A DNA stretch of 64,000 nt from positions 62,001 to 126,000 of the forward strand of contig DAOUFI010000004.1 of assembly GCA_034430175.1 (NCBI GenBank), written 5' to 3'. A model generated the notes under the pieces. That model made no database searches. It saw nothing but the letters and a program-made list of their open reading frames with translations, and had not been told where the DNA came from. Position 1 is the stretch's first letter. Every line of letters starts with the position of its first letter. This DNA is from UBA6107 sp034430175. Its GTDB lineage: Bacteria; Chloroflexota; Anaerolineae; Anaerolineales; Anaerolineaceae. The position numbers and the translations under genes were made by a program. Positions 58,213 to 64,000 of this stretch are shown in pieces.

Positions 58213-60285
58213 CTATGCGATCAATTCGAAAAATTTTTCAACAACCCTGGGATCAAATTGCGCCCCTGATTGTTCACGGATATAGTCCTTCACGGAAGAT
58301 TCTGACATTGCTTTTCGGTAGGGACGGTCGGAACGCAGAGCGTCGTAAACATCGACCACGCTGAATATCCGTGCCGATAACGGTATCTCTTCTCCCTTTA
58401 GTCCGCGCGGATAACCTGTGCCATCCCAACGCTCATGGTGGCAGTATGGGATATCAATTGCTAGACCCAGGTAGGTGATCGGTTTCAGCAGGTCATACGC
58501 CGTCTGGGAATGTTGACGCATGATAGCCGTTTCAACCGGGTTTAATTCGGACTGTTTAAATAAGATTGAATCGGGTACGCACAATTTACCGATGTCGTGT
58601 AGCAACGCGCCGCGACGAATCTGAACGATCGCGTCGCCGTTGAGTCCCATTAACTCGGCCAGACGAACGCTCATCTCGGTCACCCGCTGGGTGTGACCTT
58701 CCGTCTCCTGGTCGCGCATATCCATGGCACGCGACCAACCACTGATGGTGGCATCGTAAGCCATGTTGAGCTCCAGGTTGGTACGCTGCAGGCCTTCAAA
58801 GATCTGGCCCTTGTCCACCGCGATCGCGGCTTGACCTGCCAGGGTAGAGAAGAAATCCAGCCATTCCGCATCCGGTTTGAGGGGTTTTCTTGAGAAAACT
58901 TCGAGCGCGCCCAGCACCTCACCACTCGCGATCAACGGTGCCCCGAAGTAGGTGACAAATCCCTCACGGGACCAGGTTCTGGCAAATTCCGCGTCCACGC
59001 GTAAATCCTGGATGCCATTTTCTTGAACGATCTGCTTTTCCAGCAAGACCTGCTTCGCGAGGTTGTATTCCGTCTGGTGGGGAAAATTCCAGCGCTCATG
59101 GTCAGAAAAGCCGCGAGTTGCCACCAACCGGCAACCCGATTGCCCTTTATTTATCAACAATACATCCGCGGCGTCCACTTTCATTTGCAGGATCACCTGG
59201 TTCAGAAAGATGTCGAGCATATTGTGCATATCCAGGCTGCTATTGATGGCGGTATCGATGAAATGCAAGGCAGAGATCCGGGATAGCTGTCTTTGAACAG
59301 ATCGTTCATTGCGATCATTGATGATTGCCACAGCGAGACTGTTCGCCAGGACGGTGATATCTTTGCAGTCTTCTTCGCCAAAGGCATTTTCTTCCCTGGC
59401 AAAAAGGGCCAGCACGCCAAGTAATTCCTGCTGGTAGATTATCGGGACAAAAAGAGCTGAGTGGATGGCTGGATCATATTCGATCCAATCTGGGTCAGCT
59501 TTAACGTTGCCCAGGTTGAGCAATTGACCTTTTGACGCGACCTTACCAACGACCCCTCGACCGGAGCCGAATTTAAACTGAAGTTTTTCCTTTAAACTAT
59601 CGAAAGAATTATCGGAGTACCCTTCGATACCAGCGAGGGTCAATAAATTGTTTTCTTTGTCATAGGTAAAATAGTTGGCTTGCTGATATCCAGCGCTTTC
59701 GACGATCACTTTCAGGATGAGGGCGACCAATTCGTCTACAGATTTAATCGTGAGCAGGTCTAAACTGGCTTTGTAAAGTGAGGCCAAACGCCTGTTGGAG
59801 CGCTGGAGCTGTGCCATCTTGTCTTCCAATTTACGCACCAAAGCGGAATTGTATTCCTTTAGGAAAACCTCATCCTTTTCTTTGTTGGGCTTTTGACCAA
59901 CAGTTTTACCTTCATGGTGCTGCTGCAGGACCTCACGGATGACTACCATAAGTTCATCAGGATCCATTGGTTTGACGATAAATCGATCGGCTCCAAGTTC
60001 GAGAGCCAGTTTCTCGTCTCTTGGGTCGGTATAAGTGGCGGTGTAGAAAATGAACGGGATTTGCCGAAGGGTCTCATCGGCCATCCACGCGCGGCACAAA
60101 CTGAATCCATCCATCCCCGGCATGAGAATATCCGAGACAATCAACGTTGGGGTTGAAGTCCGGGCTTTTTCAAGCGCTTCAATTCCATTTGCTGCTAAAT
60201 CCACCTGGTAACCGTTGGTTTTCAGCAAGATTTCGATCATGTACCGATTTTGTTCGTTATCATCCACAACAAGTATCTTTTTCAT
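58213..60285 (-). CDS. response regulator with two GAF domains and HD-GYP phosphodiesterase
   Basis: Regulator of 690 residues. The receiver (about 1-120) has DDNEQN and phospho-acceptor Asp in LIVSDILMPGMDGF. Two GAF domains follow (about 185-330 and 345-495). The HD-GYP output (about 515-690) has HDIGKLCVPD and HHERWDGTGYPRGLKGEEIP, a complete motif, so c-di-GMP hydrolysis is predicted. It lies directly after the small receiver gene and downstream of the sensor kinase, which likely phosphorylates it. ATG 60285 is chosen because the receiver starts there. Confidence 0.92.
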   Translation of the reverse strand: MKKILVVDDNEQNRYMIEILLKTNGYQVDLAANGIEALEKARTSTPTLIVSDILMPGMDGFSLCRAWMADETLRQIPFIFYTATYTDPRDEKLALELGADRFIVKPMDPDELMVVIREVLQQHHEGKTVGQKPNKEKDEVFLKEYNSALVRKLEDKMAQLQRSNRRLASLYKASLDLLTIKSVDELVALILKVIVESAGYQQANYFTYDKENNLLTLAGIEGYSDNSFDSLKEKLQFKFGSGRGVVGKVASKGQLLNLGNVKADPDWIEYDPAIHSALFVPIIYQQELLGVLALFAREENAFGEEDCKDITVLANSLAVAIINDRNERSVQRQLSRISALHFIDTAINSSLDMHNMLDIFLNQVILQMKVDAADVLLINKGQSGCRLVATRGFSDHERWNFPHQTEYNLAKQVLLEKQIVQENGIQDLRVDAEFARTWSREGFVTYFGAPLIASGEVLGALEVFSRKPLKPDAEWLDFFSTLAGQAAIAVDKGQIFEGLQRTNLELNMAYDATISGWSRAMDMRDQETEGHTQRVTEMSVRLAELMGLNGDAIVQIRRGALLHDIGKLCVPDSILFKQSELNPVETAIMRQHSQTAYDLLKPITYLGLAIDIPYCHHERWDGTGYPRGLKGEEIPLSARIFSVVDVYDALRSDRPYRKAMSESSVKDYIREQSGAQFDPRVVEKFFELIA

Positions 60286-60289
60286 GGCA

Positions 60290-60670
60290 TTACGCTTTCG
60301 ATATTGGATGTAAGAACCCCTCCATTTGGGAAACGAAGGTTTCGGGGTTGATTGGTTTCTCGATGTATCCTGAACACCCAGCGGCAAGAGCGTGTTCACA
60401 ATCGCCGGGCATGGCGTAGGAGGTTACCGCGATGATGGGGGTCTTTTCCAGCGTTTTATTCTTGCGTAGGATTCGGGCGACGAGATAACCGTCCATCTTT
60501 GGCAGTTGAATGTCCAGAACGATCAGGTCGGGGATATATTGTTCAGCCAGTGAGACGCCGTCATTACCGTTGTACGCCTGGATCACTTCAAACCCCGCTT
60601 TTTTGAGGATAAATGTGACCAGATACATATTTTGTTCATTATCTTCGATAACGAGTATCTTCTTTTTCAT
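60290..60670 (-). CDS. single-domain response regulator
   Basis: CheY-like receiver of 126 residues with acidic pocket EDNEQN, phospho-acceptor Asp in LIVLDIQLPKMDGY (about residue 54), Thr in AVTSYA, and Lys in YIEKPI. There is no output domain. It overlaps the sensor kinase gene by 4 nt and ends 4 nt before the HD-GYP regulator start, so it may compete for or relay phosphate within this operon. Confidence 0.92.
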   Translation of the reverse strand: MKKKILVIEDNEQNMYLVTFILKKAGFEVIQAYNGNDGVSLAEQYIPDLIVLDIQLPKMDGYLVARILRKNKTLEKTPIIAVTSYAMPGDCEHALAAGCSGYIEKPINPETFVSQMEGFLHPISKA

Positions 60671-63159
60671 TTCTTCCCTTTCTTCAGCGGAAGTGTAAAG
60701 TAAAATTCACTGCCTTTTCCCCATTCGCTTTTCACGGAAAGTTCTCCACCCATTTCGTCGACAAGACGCTTGCAAATGGATAACCCCAATCCTGTCCCTT
60801 CGTATTGCCGGGTTAATCCGGTATCGACCTGGGAAAATGGCTTGAAAAGAATTGCCATGTCCTCTTCCTTGATCCCGATACCGGTGTCAATCACCCGGGT
60901 GATCAGCGAGTTTTCTTTTACTTCACAAACCAGGCTGATCTGTCCCTGTTCAGTAAATTTTACCGCGTTGTTCAACAGGTTCAGTAGCACCTGTTCCACC
61001 CGACGGCGGTCGCTGACGATCTCGAGTGGCGCCGAGGGAAGCGTTGTAACCACGGAAAGTTTTTTCTTGTTGGCCATCGGTTTGATCTTTTCCAGGCAAC
61101 TCTGGACGGCATCGAGGTAATCGAAGGGTTCGGGAGAGAAGGTCATTTGTCCGGCTTCGATTTTGGAAATGTCAAGCACGTCGTTGATGAGGTCGAGCAG
61201 ATGGCGCGAACTTCCCTGGATCATGCGTAATTGTTTTTGCTGTTCGTTGTTCAGCGGCCCCACCATTCCCTGCAGCAGGATACCGGTAAAACCGATGATC
61301 GAATTTAATGGAGTTCGCAGTTCGTGTGACATCGTGGCCAGAAAGGCCGATTTAAGACGGTCAGCGCTCTCAGCCCTGATGACGGCTTCTTTTAGCTCTT
61401 GCATTTTGCGCCGTTCGGTGATGTCTGTGATGGTGCCTATGTATCCAATGATACGTCCATCATCGTCTTTTTCAGGCACTGCCTGGCCAATGACCCAGAC
61501 AACCGAGCCGTCGGAATGCACAAAACGATAGTCGGCATTCGATCCGGTGCTGGATATTGTTGATTTATGCCAGCGGTTTCTTACCTCTTCAAGATCATCT
61601 GGATGAACAGCCTTGAGCCAGCCATCGCCCAAAGCTTCGTCCGGGGTCATGCCGGCTATCTGGCACCAGGCGGGGTTGACAAAGGTAGTCGATCCCTCCG
61701 CATCGGTGCGGAAGATTCCCACCGGAACCAGGTTACCCAGAGCATGGTAGCGTTCTTCAGAATGATGCAAGTCGCGTTCCGCTTTCTTTCGGTCGGTGAT
61801 ATCGCGAATGATCACGATAATCTCTTCCGGATTTCTCGCGTTGATCCTGGCTTCATAATCCAGGGTATCGCCATTCATGGGGAGCTGGTACTCATAAGTG
61901 ACCACTTTTTTAGTTTTGACAGCCTGATCAAGATACTTCTTTGTGATCTTCGCCAGGGCAGGCGGGAGCATTTTCAAGACGCTTTGTCCCAGGAATTCTT
62001 CGGGAGGGGCGTACAAGATACTCTCCGGAGACGCATGGTGATCAATGAACACGTAATTTTTATCGAGTTTGAATATCAAATCGGGTAGGTTCTCGACCAA
62101 AGTGCGGTAACGGGCTTCGCTTTTTTCGAGCGATGCCGTGCGCTCGCGAATACGCTTGCGAGCGATCAGCACCATCAACATCAACAGGGCTATGATACAA
62201 GCCGCGTTTATTCCGACCACATATACCCAGGGGGGAATCACTTTGATGATATTCTGCTGACTACTTTCGGCCAGGTAAGAATCAAGTGCCTTATAGTAGA
62301 CCGACGACTTATCCGCTTTCATTTGCTTCAAGTCAGCATCGATATTTCGCAATAAATTTGCTGTCTGATCGCCGTTTTTGGTAAAAGCAAAACGAAGACT
62401 TGTCGGTGCCAGTATCACCGAAGTGCGTTCAATATTGTATTTACTCTCATTCTGGTCGCCAAAATCCTTGTTGGCAACCCCGGCGTCGACCTCGTGGTTT
62501 TGAATGGCTTCAAAGACCTCGGTGTAACTATCCATACTGACAAAGGTACATTCGACGCCGAACTTGGCGGCCAATGCCTTGATGCCTTCCGGACCGTCGA
62601 AGTTCACGCTGCCGTTGAGTCCGGCCACCTTCTTGCCATTCAGATCGAGGATGGATTCGATAGAGGAGCCACGCGGCACGTAAAGGCGTGCCCAACTGGT
62701 GAGCACGGTCTCTCCAGAGAATGTGTAAAGTTCACTTCTGGCTTCGGTCCAACCCACATCGGGCATCATGTCAATTTCGCCCGATTCCAGTCTGGCCAGG
62801 TTTTCCTCCCAGGTGCCGGGAACCCACTCGATCTTCCAGCCTTCCTTTTCCGCGATGGCGTTGACAATGGCGGGCCAGAATCCAGCCGCCTGACCGTTGG
62901 TATCCATGTAAATCTTGGGGGGATTGTCGTACAGGCCCACCCGTACCACCTGGTTGGCGGGGGGAGGAGTGTAAGCGCTGAGCAAAAGACTCAGAATTGC
63001 GAGGAGGATGAAAGATAAGTGAAGACGCGGAGAGTTATACCACCGAGGTGGTTGTCTTGATGGACCGGAGAATTTTGGCAAACGAACCATTTTTGCCACA
63101 TCCCAACCGGTGATGAACCGCACCGGTTTTAGCCGATCAATAAAAGTCAAAATGACCAA
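60667..63159 (-). CDS. sensor histidine kinase with periplasmic solute-binding domain
   Basis: Membrane kinase of up to 830 residues. A signal anchor (about 48-65) precedes a SBP_bac_3-type sensor domain (about 70-300) with VGLYDNPPKIY, GEIDMMPDVGWTEAR and LNGKKVAGLNGS. A second helix (about 310-335) and two PAS domains follow. HisKA has SHELRTPLNS, and HATPase has DTGIGIKEEDM and GTGLGLSICKRL. It probably senses a small solute such as an amino acid. TTG 63159 follows GGAGGG closely; ATG 63090 is an alternative start. First gene of the signalling operon. Confidence 0.9.
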   Translation of the reverse strand: MVILTFIDRLKPVRFITGWDVAKMVRLPKFSGPSRQPPRWYNSPRLHLSFILLAILSLLLSAYTPPPANQVVRVGLYDNPPKIYMDTNGQAAGFWPAIVNAIAEKEGWKIEWVPGTWEENLARLESGEIDMMPDVGWTEARSELYTFSGETVLTSWARLYVPRGSSIESILDLNGKKVAGLNGSVNFDGPEGIKALAAKFGVECTFVSMDSYTEVFEAIQNHEVDAGVANKDFGDQNESKYNIERTSVILAPTSLRFAFTKNGDQTANLLRNIDADLKQMKADKSSVYYKALDSYLAESSQQNIIKVIPPWVYVVGINAACIIALLMLMVLIARKRIRERTASLEKSEARYRTLVENLPDLIFKLDKNYVFIDHHASPESILYAPPEEFLGQSVLKMLPPALAKITKKYLDQAVKTKKVVTYEYQLPMNGDTLDYEARINARNPEEIIVIIRDITDRKKAERDLHHSEERYHALGNLVPVGIFRTDAEGSTTFVNPAWCQIAGMTPDEALGDGWLKAVHPDDLEEVRNRWHKSTISSTGSNADYRFVHSDGSVVWVIGQAVPEKDDDGRIIGYIGTITDITERRKMQELKEAVIRAESADRLKSAFLATMSHELRTPLNSIIGFTGILLQGMVGPLNNEQQKQLRMIQGSSRHLLDLINDVLDISKIEAGQMTFSPEPFDYLDAVQSCLEKIKPMANKKKLSVVTTLPSAPLEIVSDRRRVEQVLLNLLNNAVKFTEQGQISLVCEVKENSLITRVIDTGIGIKEEDMAILFKPFSQVDTGLTRQYEGTGLGLSICKRLVDEMGGELSVKSEWGKGSEFYFTLPLKKGKK

Positions 63160-63316
63160 TTTCCCTCCGCGTGATCGAGCCTTCTTCGATTTCCCGATTT
63201 CGCAGAGGTCTCCACACAGCGGATGAAATTATTATACAACGTTCAAATTTTGAAACAACTAAAGATCATGTAAATTGCCGGGTTTGGTGCGGTGAAGAAC
63301 GGAAATTTCTAAAGCT

Positions 63317-63524
63317 GGGCGGGTTTAGAACCCGCCCCTACAATGGGAAATCCATGGTCCAGGCGTAAGATGCGTATTTATGCACACTGATTAACGAAAT
63401 ATTTGTCCATCAAGGTAGGGGCACAGCATGCTGTGCCCCTACAAAATGACCATTCTGTGTCGCACAACATGGGCGGGTCAGCCCCACCCGCTACACTCGG
63501 GGCGCAGCGTCGCTGCGCCCCTAC
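63317..63524. repeat. cluster of four GC-rich palindromic repeats
   Basis: Four hairpins follow one another: GGGCGGG...CCCGCCC (63317-63338), a perfect 28-bp palindrome flanked by GTAGGGG/CCCCTAC (63415-63442), GGGCGGG...CACCCGC (63471-63492), and GGGGCGCAGCG...CGCTGCGCCCC (63499-63521). Each is followed by CTAC. A T-run at 63530 follows the last. They look like dispersed REP-type elements. The rest of the 63160-63553 gap shows no gene. Confidence 0.7.
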
Positions 63525-63553
63525 GATCCTTTTTTTTGTGTCCCACAAGGTGA

Positions 63554-64000
63554 TCATTTACCGTTTGGCTTTTTGAGGTATTCCGGCAGGGTCTCGATCA
63601 GGCGGCTGCGCACGGCAGCAATGGCATCGCGTCCCGCCAGGTCCATACCCAGCAGCACAGCGCCCAACACCGGTGGCTCCTGAAGACGGATGAAATTAGC
63701 TTTTGGAGCTATGGCACGAACTTCCTCCTGCATCACTTCAGAGAGCAGTGGAGAGCCGTCGAACATGCTGCCGATCTGCACCAGGTCGAAATCGACATCC
63801 TCGAACTGGAGCTGGCGAATGACGGCGTTCGCCATGATACCCAGCTCGCGTCCGGCCCAGCGGATGACGTCCAACGCCACCGGGTCGCCGGTTTTAGCTA
63901 CCTCGAAAACCAACGGCGCGTCCGCGGCGTCGAGTTCGATGTTGCGGCAGATCAACTCCTGCAGCAGTTCCGCCAGGTCTTTGACGCCTTTGCGCTCGCA
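63554..64000 (-). CDS. N-acetylglucosamine kinase-like protein, partial
   Basis: The C-terminal 148 residues of a BadF/BadG/BcrA/BcrD-type ATPase (sugar kinase-like). The frame is open to the window edge, so the N-terminal nucleotide site is missing. Visible parts are GDPVALDVIRWAGRELGIMANAVIRQL and the VQIGSMFDGSPLLSEVMQEEV helix region, then PPVLGAVLLGMDLAG near the end, as in N-acetylglucosamine kinases. It should phosphorylate an amino sugar. Confidence 0.75.
   Translation of the reverse strand, partial: CERKGVKDLAELLQELICRNIELDAADAPLVFEVAKTGDPVALDVIRWAGRELGIMANAVIRQLQFEDVDFDLVQIGSMFDGSPLLSEVMQEEVRAIAPKANFIRLQEPPVLGAVLLGMDLAGRDAIAAVRSRLIETLPEYLKKPNGK

Overview
The window looks like chromosomal DNA of an uncultured or poorly characterised member of the Chloroflexota, most likely class Anaerolineae. 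This is inferred from gene content: many lipoproteins with Pro/Thr-rich linkers, WD40-type lipoproteins, membrane-anchored surface proteins ending in an IPVTG-like motif plus a hydrophobic tail, M29 aminopeptidase, a BMP/PnrA nucleoside ABC transporter beside a xanthine-dehydrogenase-type enzyme, and GC-rich palindromic intergenic repeats. No rRNA, tRNA or CRISPR array was seen.

Layout. 1-1.3 kb: a small SH3b-like lipoprotein and a degraded stretch. 1.3-10 kb: a purine/nucleoside operon with BMP lipoprotein, double ATPase, two permeases, molybdenum hydroxylase large subunit, 2Fe-2S subunit and a cytosine-deaminase-like amidohydrolase. 10-13.4 kb: an arsenic cluster (acr3 and arsR leftward; a CANC redox protein, ArsP-like permease and arsenate reductase rightward). 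13.4-22.3 kb: a BaiN-type flavoprotein, secreted proteins, a decayed paralogue, MarR and DUF362 proteins, and a tocopherol-cyclase-like protein. 22.4-25.6 kb: an RHH/MazF-like toxin-antitoxin pair, a SIS-domain protein and an AT-rich BglII-like restriction-modification pair. 25.8-28.4 kb: a secreted protein, a zinc-ribbon membrane protein and an aminopeptidase.

28.5-34.5 kb is the most unusual region. Three paralogous leftward genes encode secreted, membrane-anchored surface proteins. Each is preceded by two or three tandem copies of one structured RNA element of about 100 nt (seven copies in all). Six copies end in their own intrinsic terminator. The elements share invariant blocks (GGUCGC and GCGAAACCGGCC), while their stems differ in sequence by compensating changes, and the two invariant blocks can pair with each other in competition with the terminator. 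This is what a transcription-terminating riboswitch looks like. I could not match it from memory to a known class.

34.6-54 kb: a one-propeller WD40 lipoprotein, a MetV-MetF fusion, a tyrosine recombinase, three tandem zinc-ribbon membrane proteins, a VapBC-like pair, an ABC-F ATPase, a two-propeller WD40 lipoprotein, an acyltransferase-like protein, secreted proteins, an asparaginase, a zinc-ribbon/metallopeptidase fusion and a kinase-like/methyltransferase fusion. 54-64 kb: further secreted proteins, DegV, then a leftward signalling operon (periplasmic-sensor histidine kinase, receiver, receiver-GAF-GAF-HD-GYP, ChbG-type deacetylase). The window ends with hairpin repeats and a partial sugar-kinase-like gene that runs off the edge.

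All product names come from reading motifs and remembered family features; no database search was possible.
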